Shown: piece after piece, positions 51,511 through 60,485 of the stretch
Position numbering within the stretch: position 1 is the stretch's first letter
How the letters are laid out: every line of letters starts with the position of its first letter
Assembly (NCBI GenBank): GCA_035378985.1
Contig: DAOSUR010000001.1
Span: 310,001 to 374,000, forward strand
Length of the DNA stretch: 64,000 nucleotides
Source: Anaerohalosphaeraceae bacterium
GTDB taxonomy: Bacteria > Planctomycetota > Phycisphaerae > Sedimentisphaerales > Anaerohalosphaeraceae
Direction of reading: 5' to 3'
Program-made: the position numbers and the translations under genes
Notes under the pieces: generated by a model
What the model was told of the DNA's origin: nothing
Databases searched by the model: none
Seen by the model: only the letters and a program-made list of their open reading frames with translations

Positions 51511-52236
51511 TTACCGGCGGAAGCGGGAAAAGACGGCGGCTCCGAGCGTCAGCAAAATCAGACCGGAGGGCTCAGGAATGCAAATGGTATCAAAACTGAA
51601 AGAGTCGATATATGGAGCGTCTGACAAATAAGGATAACTCGGATAATGGGTAAACAGCAAATAGAAGGTTTCCCATTGGGGGCTGGGCTCTATTGTAAAC
51701 TCATAAACCTCTGTGAGCCAGTGGTCCTGCCGGATGCTTTGGAGCGGCTGCGGGGCAATGACCACATCGTTATAAGCGGGAATTACCCCCTCATCGGTCA
51801 TTCCAGTAACTCGAAAGCCCGCAAAAGAAGCAAATGTATCCTCGTAGGTTATTACAAAATGAACAAGTGTATATTTTTCTCCCGCCATAAAATTCGGCAA
51901 GGTGATATAAAGACCGTTTGTGTTCAGTTTGAGGACGTTCTGTCGGCCGCTGTATTCACCGAGGACTTGTGCCGGCTCGCCAAGATAATACCCTTCCTGG
52001 AAGGCCTGTACGGCAATTGACTTCCTGGTCCCCTCCCCAAACCCCGTCAAATCCGGGGAAAAAAGCATATCGCCCGAAACAAGGGTACGATTGTTCCAGC
52101 TGCCCCACTCTGCAAAGACGGATTTCTCACTGCCCCGCCAGACCGGCTCAAAGACACTCGAGAAAGCGGAAACCCCCACTGTCAAGAAAACAAACAGTGC
52201 AAAGAAAGAGACAATTTTTATCTTCAATAATGACAT
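51511..52236 (-). CDS. PEP-CTERM exported protein
   Basis: A 241-residue protein. The signal peptide (IVSFFALFVFLTVGVSAF) is at the N-terminus. The C-terminus is IPEPSGLILLTLGAAVFSRF followed by RR, a textbook PEP-CTERM tail recognised by exosortase. The body is beta-rich, with a FAGFRVTGMTDEGVIPAYND region, and has no known catalytic motif. It is probably a surface or matrix protein. I chose the ATG at 52236; a TTG lies 2 codons upstream. Confidence 0.82.
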   Translation of the reverse strand: MSLLKIKIVSFFALFVFLTVGVSAFSSVFEPVWRGSEKSVFAEWGSWNNRTLVSGDMLFSPDLTGFGEGTRKSIAVQAFQEGYYLGEPAQVLGEYSGRQNVLKLNTNGLYITLPNFMAGEKYTLVHFVITYEDTFASFAGFRVTGMTDEGVIPAYNDVVIAPQPLQSIRQDHWLTEVYEFTIEPSPQWETFYLLFTHYPSYPYLSDAPYIDSFSFDTICIPEPSGLILLTLGAAVFSRFRR

Positions 52237-52500
52237 CTGCAAAATCTTTTCAAAAAAAGCCGAGTCACTCCATTGCGTGTTAACTGTCTCTTCCTCCGCC
52301 CCAAATTGGATAATTGCAGTTTATCATCTTAGAAAGAGAGAATCAAGAAGAAAAACTTCTAAAAAACTTCTACCCCTTTTTAACTCATCTATAACTATTT
52401 GCAAGATAATGACTTACTACACTGTTAAAATAGAGAAAATAAAAAATCTTTCCTTTAAGAGTTTAGACAGAAGGAACGAATAAAGAAAAGTTTCCTATCT

Positions 52501-54735
52501 TTAAGTACCAGGAAGCGTAATAGTGACTGTGGTGCCCTTCCCGACTCTGGAGGTAATCATCATAGAGCCGTCGTTGACCTGAAGAAGCCGCTGGGCTCGG
52601 GCCAGTCCCATTCCCCGACGGCGTCCTGCAGGACGGGCTGAAAAGAAGGGTTTGGAGGCATTGGCCAATGTTTTGGGGTCCATTCCGCACCCCTGGTCGG
52701 AAATGCTGAACACCGCTCCGCTCGGGGGCTGCAAAGGAGTTCTGGAAATGCGAATCGGGCCGTTTTCCCCGGGGTAAGATTGGAGACTGTTGAGAAGAAT
52801 ATGGGTCAAAACCTCCACAATTTGTTCAAAATCGACATACACATCCGCCAAAGAATCAAGTCCTTCGAGGCGAACGGCCATTTGCGGCAAATTATGAATT
52901 TTACACGTTCTTCGGATCGCTTCATTCACCAAATCGAGGACGGAATGGATATGTTTTTCGGGCTGTGCCGGACGGGCATAGGACATCAAATCTTTGAGAA
53001 TCTGTGCCATCTCCTCCGTCCGCTCCTGAATAATGCGAAGTTCCTGCTGCCGCTGCGGGTCTGTTTCCGAGGAAGCCAACAACTGAGCACGGCCTGAAAT
53101 CACTGAAAGCGGATTATTCAATTCATGGGCGGCACCGGCAGCCATTTCGGCAACACTGTGAATGGCCTCCATCTGGGCGATTTGACGGCGCGCCATCTTC
53201 AGATTGCCGAGGACTTCGGCCAGACGCTCGGACAATTCGAGATTTCGCCTTGCCACATCCGCCGTCTGAAGAACAGAGGCGGCGGCCTGACAAAGCGGGC
53301 CGATTGTCTCTGCTGTCAATTCAAGACGGTCTGCCTGAGCCAACTCGAAGACGACTCTGCCGAGTCGAAATCCCGGGACGGCCAGAGGGGCCGAATAGGA
53401 GATGGCGGGATTGAGCCGAGCGGAAAACTTGTCAAAAAACCAGTCAAGCTCTGCATCAATAATCCGAACGGAAAACTCCTCCTTTTCCTGACGAGCAGCG
53501 ACCGTTTTCCCTGCAGGAAGCTGAAGCAGGGCCGAATACTGTTTTCTCTGCCGGTCCACCGTAAAGCAGCAGACAGACGGTTCCCCGAGGTCCGTCTGAA
53601 GAAGGACGCTGACAGCTCCCTGAACAGCATCCGCCAAAACACAGGCCAAATGAAAGGCGAGTGTCTCAAGGGTATCTTGAGGTTTGACGCGCCCAAGGAA
53701 TTGGTCAAGCAGCTCCACTTGTCGACTTTTGATTTGGAATTGACGGCTGGTTTGAGACAAATCGAGATTCAATTTGGCCAATTTTGCGGCGGTCTGGTGG
53801 ATCGCTCCGTAGTAATGGCGGGCTGCGGCCGGCGTATGGAGTCCCAGCCGGCGGCTTAGATTCTGAACCCGTTCGGGCAGTTCGCTGAACACACGGTCGA
53901 GCAAATCCGGACTTAAGCGAACTCGTGCGCCGGTCAGGAGGGCTTCTTCGATGGTATCATAGGAGCCGGAGACGCCGATTTCGGCCTTGCGAGCCATACA
54001 ATCCGCCAGATGAACAAGGGACGCCACTTCAATGAAAGGAATATGAGCCGCCACCGCTTCTGTATCGCTGTGATGAAGCCAGACAGCGGTTTGAATCGGT
54101 TTTGGAAGATTCCACTTTTCTGCAAGACGCTTTCCGATGGTGGTATGGTCAAGACCGAGATGATGCTGTTCAATACCAATCAGAGAAACCCCTTCGGCCT
54201 GGGCCTGTCTGACCATTTGCAAAAAACTTTTCGGCATTACCTCCAGAAGAGCCAGTTTCCCGAGGTCATGAAGAAGTCCGGCGGAAAAAGCGATACTCCG
54301 CAGAGGAGAAGGCAAGGCCTCCTGGGCCAGCTGGTCGGCAGCACAGGCGGTCGCCAACGCATGAAGGGCCAGCTGATGACGAAAATCGTACTCCTCCTGC
54401 TCTGCAGCGGGAATCTCAAAGGCCTGAAAGACCTGCACCGAAAGAACAGCATCCCGAATCTGCTCACTGCTGAGAACCTCAACGGCCTGTTCAATGGAAA
54501 GAGGCTGTTCTGCCGTCGGCCTTATCTGCTGAGAAGCAATCGAAAGAATTCTGGCCGAAAGGGCTGGATCGGCCTTGAGCATTTCGACCAGCTCGGAGTT
54601 TTCAGAGGGCCATTCCGCAGTGAGGAGACGGAGCGCATTGCCTGCAACCTGCGGAAAAGTAGACAGGGTATCCAGCTGACGCACGATCATCTCGACCTGA
54701 CGGGCTGCAGCAAGTTTGTTGGCGGAGGAAGGCAT
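52501..54735 (-). CDS. HDOD-domain sensor histidine kinase
   Basis: A 744-residue protein. The HDOD domain spans about 15-290 (DPALSARILSIASQQIRPTA and AGLLHDLGKLALLEVMPKSF). A GAF-like region follows at about 340-490. Then HisKA (AAGAAHELNNPLSVISGRAQ) and the HATPase domain with N, G1 and G2 boxes (HILLNSLQSY, ISDQGCGMD, RRGMGLARAQRLL). No membrane helix, so it is cytoplasmic. AGGAGAAC precedes the ATG. It lies 24 bp after a response regulator, forming a two-component pair. Confidence 0.9.
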   Translation of the reverse strand: MPSSANKLAAARQVEMIVRQLDTLSTFPQVAGNALRLLTAEWPSENSELVEMLKADPALSARILSIASQQIRPTAEQPLSIEQAVEVLSSEQIRDAVLSVQVFQAFEIPAAEQEEYDFRHQLALHALATACAADQLAQEALPSPLRSIAFSAGLLHDLGKLALLEVMPKSFLQMVRQAQAEGVSLIGIEQHHLGLDHTTIGKRLAEKWNLPKPIQTAVWLHHSDTEAVAAHIPFIEVASLVHLADCMARKAEIGVSGSYDTIEEALLTGARVRLSPDLLDRVFSELPERVQNLSRRLGLHTPAAARHYYGAIHQTAAKLAKLNLDLSQTSRQFQIKSRQVELLDQFLGRVKPQDTLETLAFHLACVLADAVQGAVSVLLQTDLGEPSVCCFTVDRQRKQYSALLQLPAGKTVAARQEKEEFSVRIIDAELDWFFDKFSARLNPAISYSAPLAVPGFRLGRVVFELAQADRLELTAETIGPLCQAAASVLQTADVARRNLELSERLAEVLGNLKMARRQIAQMEAIHSVAEMAAGAAHELNNPLSVISGRAQLLASSETDPQRQQELRIIQERTEEMAQILKDLMSYARPAQPEKHIHSVLDLVNEAIRRTCKIHNLPQMAVRLEGLDSLADVYVDFEQIVEVLTHILLNSLQSYPGENGPIRISRTPLQPPSGAVFSISDQGCGMDPKTLANASKPFFSARPAGRRRGMGLARAQRLLQVNDGSMMITSRVGKGTTVTITLPGT

Positions 54736-54759
54736 CCCGGGACAGTTCTCCTAAGCGCG

Positions 54760-55335
54760 TTAGGTTCGAGCCAGCCGTGCGATTTTTTCGGTAATTTCAG
54801 CGATATTGAACGGTTTTGCGATAAACTCCGAAGCCCCGGCGGCCAGCAAATCATCAATTTCTTCGCGGTTGACAACACCGCTGACAATGATGATGTGAAT
54901 ATGGGAAAAGTTCGGGTTGTTCTTAATGGTTCGGCAGACAATATTTCCGTTGACATCCGGAAGCATATAGTCCAGCAGGATGACATCCGGAAGAAACTGC
55001 TGGGTCTGGATTCCGGCATCGTAGCCGCTGGAAGCGGTTCGAATCTCAAAACGTCCATCCCGACTGAGCACGTCCACCATCAATTCAACGATTTCATCAT
55101 CATCATCGACAATCAAAACCTTGATTTTGCCGTCACCAAGCAGATTATCCAGAGGGATATTGTTGTCTTTCATAAACTTAATAAGGGATTCCCGCGGGAT
55201 TCTTCTGAACCGGGACCCTGGAACACGAAAGCCCTCCAGACGGCCGGAATCAAAACATCGGATAATCGTCTGCTGGCTTACTTTGCAAATGTCTGCTGCT
55301 TCCCCCGTTGTAAACAGTTCCTTCATTTTCTCCAT
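54760..55335 (-). CDS. Response regulator with N-terminal excisionase-type helix-turn-helix
   Basis: A 190-residue protein. Residues 1-60 are a MerR/excisionase-like HTH (FTTGEAADICKVSQQTIIRC, then SRFRRIPRESLIKF). A receiver domain follows (about 68-190): VLIVDDDDEIVELM, DVILLDYMLPDVNG (phosphoacceptor Asp), and FIAKPF. The order, DNA-binding first and receiver last, is the reverse of the usual one. GAGGGAAC precedes the ATG at 55335. It is paired with the HDOD kinase downstream. Confidence 0.88.
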   Translation of the reverse strand: MEKMKELFTTGEAADICKVSQQTIIRCFDSGRLEGFRVPGSRFRRIPRESLIKFMKDNNIPLDNLLGDGKIKVLIVDDDDEIVELMVDVLSRDGRFEIRTASSGYDAGIQTQQFLPDVILLDYMLPDVNGNIVCRTIKNNPNFSHIHIIIVSGVVNREEIDDLLAAGASEFIAKPFNIAEITEKIARLART

Positions 55336-55598
55336 TTTTGTTCCCTCATCAAAAAAGGCCTTCCTTGGTTTAACCAACTTCGGCAGATTGCCTAAATTAT
55401 CCATCGGTAATTCAATGTGTCAAGGATTAAAAAATAAATAAAAAACCTCTAAATTAATACTAAAAGCAGTGTTTTTTCAGGACATGCAGCCCCACAGTAT
55501 AAGACAATTAGGATATTAATATGCCACAATAGACTGGGGGTTTTCGCAAGTTTCGGAGAGCCGAGGAGAAAAACTTCAGGGGCTTCCTCATTTTTCCT

Positions 55599-58358
55599 CT
55601 ATTTATCGTCGGATTGAGAGGAATTCAGATTTTGAGATGCTGTGCCTTTTTGAAGAGACTGGTTCGCTTCTGAAGCCAAGTCATCAGCTTGCCTGCGAAG
55701 ATGTTCAGTCTGTTCATTTAACGCCTTGATTCGCCGGGAAAGGTACTTTTCGAGAATTTGGGCAAGCTCTTCGGCTTTGACAGGTTTGGACAGGTAATCA
55801 TCACAGCCGGCCGCCAGACACTTCTCGCGGTCTCCCTGAAGGGCATTAGCCGTTAACGCAATAATTGGTGTCTTGATTTGCTGTTTCCGGAGGATACCGG
55901 TTGCCTGATACCCGTTCATAACAGGCATTTCCATATCCATGAAAATCAAATCATACTCTTTCCGCATAGCCATTCGGACGGTTTCCTTGCCGTTGGCGGT
56001 CAACATCACTTCGAACCCGTAGCGTTCGAGCAGTTTTTTCATAAAAATCTGGTTGGCTCGACTGTCCTCAGCTACAAGGACGCATGCGGGCTGTTCAGAA
56101 TCTTCATTCTGGCAGGCCCAAAGCTGATCGCTGCGGATTCCGGCGGAGTATTCCGGTCTGCGGGTATCGGTGCTGAAATCCAGTTCTCCCTGGAACGGAG
56201 CGTTGGTCAGACTGACCGGCAGAGAAATCGTAAAAATAGACCCCTGACCGGGCTGACTGTGCAGGAACAGTTCTCCGCCCATCAAATGAATTAATTTTTG
56301 TGTGATAGACAGCCCCAGACCTGTTCCGCCGAATCTGCGAGTCGTGGAGGCATCGGCCTGCGTAAAAGACTCAAAAATCAATTTCTGCTTTTCTTTAGGG
56401 ATTCCAATTCCGGTGTCCTCAATATCGATACACAGGCGTCCGTCCTCTCCCGGGCGGTCTTCCCAGGACACTGTGACGTGAACATAGCCGGTTTCGGTAA
56501 ACTTGACGGCATTTCCGATTAGATTGATTAAACACTGATTCAGCCGAACCGGGTCAGTTTCGACGATTTCCGGCAGATTGTCGCCTTTAAAGAATTCAAA
56601 ATTGAGACCTTTTTTAGCGGCGATGGGTTTCATCATCTGTTCGATGTGCCGAAGGAACGGTTCGAGGGCAAACTGGACCTTTTCAATGGTAAGTTTGCCG
56701 GCTTCGATTTTGGTAAAATCGAGGATATCGTTAATAATCTGCAGGAGGTTGCGGCCGCTGTTGGCAATAACATTCACGTAATCCTTCTGCTCCTCATCCA
56801 GCGCGGTGGCCGCCAGGAGCTCACAGAAACCCAGAATTGCATTCATCGGTGTGCGGATTTCGTGGCTCATATTCGCCAAAAACTGGCTTTTGGTTTTATT
56901 CGCACTTTCGGCCAATTCCTTGGCTTTGACCAATTCGGTGATATCAATGAGATTGGCCAGCACTCCGGCATAAACCCCGTTATCACAATAAATCGGCTGA
57001 ATTCGCATTTCGACGATTCGGTCGAAAAATTCCCGGCGAATCATGACCGGTTCACTGCGAGGATTTTCGCGAAACGAGCGAATCATTTGTTTGAGTTTGG
57101 CCTGAATCTGCAGCGGGTGAACATCCGCCAGCTTTCTGCCCAGAAGGTCTTCACGGGTTTTCCCGACCATTTTGAGGAAATACGGATTGACTTCCACAAT
57201 GGTGTCCTCGGAATCGGCAAACACAACACCTTCCTGCATTCCGGCAATCATAGAAGACAGTTTGGCCGATTCCCTCTGGAGTGCATTCTGGGCTTTTTCT
57301 ATCTCCGTGATGTCCACAAAGGCCTCAATGAGCACTTCTTGGCCTTCAAGCATGACAGGAAAAGCATTCTTGAGAATAGTTATAGGCTTGCCTTCAGGAC
57401 CAACAAGCGAAACATGTTCGCCTTCAAACGTATGGCCTTCATGGAGCACAGGACAAGAAGCATGATTCTGGCCGCAAAGAACCCCGCAGCAGGGTTTGCC
57501 GACGACATCTTCGATTTTCTTTCCTAAAATCTGGAGGGCAGCACTGTTGGCACGTCGAATGGTTCGGTTTTTATCCACAATAAACAGACCGACCGGAGCC
57601 CGCTGCAGAAGTTTTTCAACGGTATGGAGCGCTTCCTCAAGATGCTGTTCATGCTGCTTGGCCTGGGTAATATCCTGAAAGGTCTGGATGGCACCAACCA
57701 AATTGCCCTTCAAATCCCGAAGGGGGGCAGCCGTAAAAGCCAGCCATTTGCCGGCCGACCCCAGATGCGGAAAAAACCGCTGGGCTTCATAGGAATCTTT
57801 GAGCAGACCGCTGGGTTTGAAGGAGGAACCGTAGACAGCCCGGATCTCTTCCTCGGGAGTCTGTCGGAGAATCCAATCCGCCAGGGTCCATCCCTTTTCA
57901 TCTCCGAGATACTGACCGTGGCGCTGGGTTCCGAGAATTCTGCCGGCCCAGATGCCGGTCAACTTTTCGCAGGCCCGGTTCCAATGGGTCACAACATGGT
58001 CCTGATTGATGACAAACATCGGGACCGACAAGCCGTCAATGATTCGAGCCAGCATATCCTGTTCAGCCGGAAGAAGAAGCCGGCGTTTTCTCCGACGGAG
58101 ACGATAAATCACGCTGACCGCGAGCAGCCAGAAAAATACAACCCCGACGGCATCTGACAGGACCAACAAAGACAGCAAAGGACTGGAGAGCAATTCTGTC
58201 AAAGTCAGGGCCGGATAAAAAGAAAGTCCCCAATACCAAACTGCCGCTGAACCAGCCGCTATTCCGAGCACGGCCAGCAGCCCGAAAAGAAATACCGCCG
58301 CTGCTTCTCGGCAAAAGCGGCTTCTTTTCCACCTTGATTTCAATCCTTTTCCTGTCAT
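55599..58358 (-). CDS. Hybrid sensor histidine kinase with PAS domains and receiver
   Basis: A 919-residue membrane kinase. Two N-terminal helices (AAAVFLFGLLAVLGIAAGSA; PLLSLLVLSDAVGVVFFWLL) are followed by three PAS/PAC domains (about 90-480). The second includes KPCCGVLCGQNHASCPVLHE, a Cys-rich insert that may bind a metal or cluster. Then HisKA (SQFLANMSHEIRTPMNAILG), HATPase (RRFGGTGLGLSITQKLI) and a C-terminal receiver (DLIFMDMEMPVMNG). The cognate regulator is not evident. The ATG at 58358 is preferred over a TTG two codons earlier. Confidence 0.9.
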   Translation of the reverse strand: MTGKGLKSRWKRSRFCREAAAVFLFGLLAVLGIAAGSAAVWYWGLSFYPALTLTELLSSPLLSLLVLSDAVGVVFFWLLAVSVIYRLRRRKRRLLLPAEQDMLARIIDGLSVPMFVINQDHVVTHWNRACEKLTGIWAGRILGTQRHGQYLGDEKGWTLADWILRQTPEEEIRAVYGSSFKPSGLLKDSYEAQRFFPHLGSAGKWLAFTAAPLRDLKGNLVGAIQTFQDITQAKQHEQHLEEALHTVEKLLQRAPVGLFIVDKNRTIRRANSAALQILGKKIEDVVGKPCCGVLCGQNHASCPVLHEGHTFEGEHVSLVGPEGKPITILKNAFPVMLEGQEVLIEAFVDITEIEKAQNALQRESAKLSSMIAGMQEGVVFADSEDTIVEVNPYFLKMVGKTREDLLGRKLADVHPLQIQAKLKQMIRSFRENPRSEPVMIRREFFDRIVEMRIQPIYCDNGVYAGVLANLIDITELVKAKELAESANKTKSQFLANMSHEIRTPMNAILGFCELLAATALDEEQKDYVNVIANSGRNLLQIINDILDFTKIEAGKLTIEKVQFALEPFLRHIEQMMKPIAAKKGLNFEFFKGDNLPEIVETDPVRLNQCLINLIGNAVKFTETGYVHVTVSWEDRPGEDGRLCIDIEDTGIGIPKEKQKLIFESFTQADASTTRRFGGTGLGLSITQKLIHLMGGELFLHSQPGQGSIFTISLPVSLTNAPFQGELDFSTDTRRPEYSAGIRSDQLWACQNEDSEQPACVLVAEDSRANQIFMKKLLERYGFEVMLTANGKETVRMAMRKEYDLIFMDMEMPVMNGYQATGILRKQQIKTPIIALTANALQGDREKCLAAGCDDYLSKPVKAEELAQILEKYLSRRIKALNEQTEHLRRQADDLASEANQSLQKGTASQNLNSSQSDDK

Positions 58359-58441
58359 GGCCAAACCGTTTCTGTGATTTCTTTTTCGACCGGAAAACAG
58401 GGGAATTCAAAGGAAAAATGACAACAAGAAAAACGTCTAAT

Positions 58442-58472
58442 AAAAAAGGCCTTTTCGAATCGAAAAGGCCTT
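58442..58472 (-). terminator. Intrinsic terminator of the methyltransferase-corrinoid operon
   Basis: A perfect 12-bp stem, AAGGCCTTTTCG (58446-58457) with CGAAAAGGCCTT (58461-58472), loop of 3, followed on the minus strand by a U-run. Confidence 0.9.
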
Positions 58473-58526
58473 GTCGCATTTAAGAACTGGGCCTAAAAGC
58501 CCCTTTATAGGACCTGAAAAAAGGCA

Positions 58527-59153
58527 TCAATTTAAGAGACTTTTGGCCAAGTCGACGGCGGAGGCGGCATCAGGTGCATAGCCGTCTGCGCCGATTTTGT
58601 CGGCAAAGTTTTGGGTGACCGGTGCCCCGCCGACCATCACTTTGCAGGACAAACCGGCTTCGCGTATGGCCTGAATGGTTTTATCCATCGCGGTCATTGT
58701 CGTGGTTAACAGCGCGCTGAGGCCGACAATCTGGGCATTGGTGCTTTTGGCTTTTTCTACAAAGGTTTCCGGGTCCACATCCACACCGAGGTCTTCGACC
58801 TTAAACCCGGCTCCCTTGAGCATCATGGCTACCAGATTCTTGCCGATATCGTGCAGGTCGCCCTGGACCGTTCCGATCACAGCCTTACCGATGGGGTCCA
58901 CGCCGGCGGCAGCCAGTTTGGGCTCGAGCAGCTCCATTGCCATTTTCATCGCCCGTCCGGCAATCACCACCTGAGGAATATAGACTTCGTTGGCTTTGAA
59001 GCGGACTCCCACTACATCCATTCCGGCAATCAACCCTTCATCGAGGATGGTTTTGGGCGGGATGCCCTGCTCGAGGGCCTCCCGTGTCAGCCGAACTGCT
59101 TCGGTCGGGTTTCCGTCAATTACGGCCTGTGCCAGTGCTTTTAAGTCAGCCAT
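58527..59153 (-). CDS. Corrinoid (cobalamin-binding) methyl-carrier protein
   Basis: A 208-residue protein of the MtbC/MtaC/MttC type. The N-terminal helical cap (about 1-85) precedes the B12 domain. The cobalt-ligand His is in GDLHDIGKNLVAMMLKGAG (DxHxxG), and the later GLSALLTTTMTAM and VMVGGAPVT motifs close the site. It carries a methyl group between two methyltransferases. GGGAGTCTGCT precedes the ATG. It follows the UroD/MtaA-type gene in the same operon (67 bp). No MtaB/MttB-type substrate methyltransferase is present here. Confidence 0.93.
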   Translation of the reverse strand: MADLKALAQAVIDGNPTEAVRLTREALEQGIPPKTILDEGLIAGMDVVGVRFKANEVYIPQVVIAGRAMKMAMELLEPKLAAAGVDPIGKAVIGTVQGDLHDIGKNLVAMMLKGAGFKVEDLGVDVDPETFVEKAKSTNAQIVGLSALLTTTMTAMDKTIQAIREAGLSCKVMVGGAPVTQNFADKIGADGYAPDAASAVDLAKSLLN

Positions 59154-59220
59154 AGCAGACTCCCAAAAAAGTTAGAATAAAATGAGAATTATATCAATTT
59201 GATAATTTCTTTTCAATGTT

Positions 59221-60306
59221 TCATTTTCGGTTTTTTGACAGGTTCTGCCGCCATCGGCGGGCTGTTTCCATAAAAGCACGGAGGTTCTCCACAGGAACCG
59301 CAGGCGGCAAATCGCAGCCGGTGCTCAGGATAAAATTCGGATAATCCTGCATCTGTTCGAGCAGTTCCAGACAAGCCGTCCGAACCTGCTCCGGGGTTCC
59401 ATCCTGCATCACGGCGACCGGATTGATATTGCCGATGACGAGCACGTCCGGGCCGGCTTTCTGTGCCGCAAGCGGAAGATTGACGCCGATTTGCGGGGAA
59501 TCGAGGCTGAGGGCGGATACACCGGAACGGGCCATCGCTTCAATCAGATGCATGGAGTTGCCGCAAATATGATAAATCGTGTCCGCACCGGTATGACGGA
59601 CAGAATCAATGATTTGCCGGACATAAGCGGCACTGAACCGTTCGAATTCAGCCGGGCCGATAATGCCCGCCGTCGGTTCGAGAATGCACAGCAGGTCGGC
59701 CCCGGCATGAACCAGCGCTCTGGCATAGGGCTGAATGACACCGGTCGAAAACTGACAAAGGGTTTCCACCTTCTCGGGGTCCAGAATGGTATCCGCGGCA
59801 ATCTGTTCGGCTCCGGCCAGTAATCCCGACAGGGTAAAGGGGCCGATGACATAAGCCCCAACCAAAACCCCTTCCGGCAGACCCGTCCGAAGCATCTCGA
59901 CCGTCTTGATATAGGAACAGATGCGGGAATCCTGGAGGATATTGATTGGACGGAAGGGGCAGAGGTCCTCAAGCGTTTGAACCGGGTGATATTCGACGGA
60001 GCTTGAATCGTGAACAGGAAATCGAACCGGCAGACCGAGAGCGTTGGCCTCCACGGACAGGTCCATCATCATAAAGGCGGCATCAGGACGAAGTTTTTCA
60101 ACCATAGCGGCAATGCATTTGTAGTGAATGCCGTAATTCTGCTGGGCTACTTTGATGGACACGCCCATCCAGCTGCAGGCGGGAAAACCCGCCAGCGGCG
60201 CAGCCAGCCGACGGCCCTGCTGATAGGCCTGCCGGACAGCCTGGAGCAGCTTTCCTTCCGCCGAAGGAGCCCTTTGCGGTTCTTTTAATAAAACAGATGT
60301 TGCCAT
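59221..60306 (-). CDS. MtaA/UroD-family methylcorrinoid methyltransferase-like protein
   Basis: A 361-residue uroporphyrinogen decarboxylase-superfamily protein. HICGNSMHLIEAMARSGVSA and a later LSTGCDLP supply a His-x-Cys plus Cys zinc site as in MtaA/MtbA/CmuA methyltransferases, so it is not a heme-pathway decarboxylase. It should move a methyl group from the corrinoid protein next door to a thiol or to folate. The ATG at 60306 has GGAGATTTG upstream; a TTG lies 17 codons earlier. It is divergent from a PocR-AraC regulator. Confidence 0.85.
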   Translation of the reverse strand: MATSVLLKEPQRAPSAEGKLLQAVRQAYQQGRRLAAPLAGFPACSWMGVSIKVAQQNYGIHYKCIAAMVEKLRPDAAFMMMDLSVEANALGLPVRFPVHDSSSVEYHPVQTLEDLCPFRPINILQDSRICSYIKTVEMLRTGLPEGVLVGAYVIGPFTLSGLLAGAEQIAADTILDPEKVETLCQFSTGVIQPYARALVHAGADLLCILEPTAGIIGPAEFERFSAAYVRQIIDSVRHTGADTIYHICGNSMHLIEAMARSGVSALSLDSPQIGVNLPLAAQKAGPDVLVIGNINPVAVMQDGTPEQVRTACLELLEQMQDYPNFILSTGCDLPPAVPVENLRAFMETARRWRQNLSKNRK

Positions 60307-60485
60307 CAAATCTCCAAAATACTGACTGTTTTCGGCTTGAAACGTCCTTGTATTCAATCAACCCAAAAGAGGCGATGCTGCGCTTATTTTCTTGATTATT
60401 TGTACAATTTTGCTGTTTTTCTTCAAAGAACATTAGATATAATTCTGAAAAATCGATTTGTAACTTTTCATTACATTATATTGCT

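Noticed and set aside
59221..60306. Uroporphyrinogen decarboxylase (heme synthesis)
   Set aside because: It has the His-x-Cys and Cys zinc site of corrinoid methyltransferases and sits next to a corrinoid protein; no heme genes are near.
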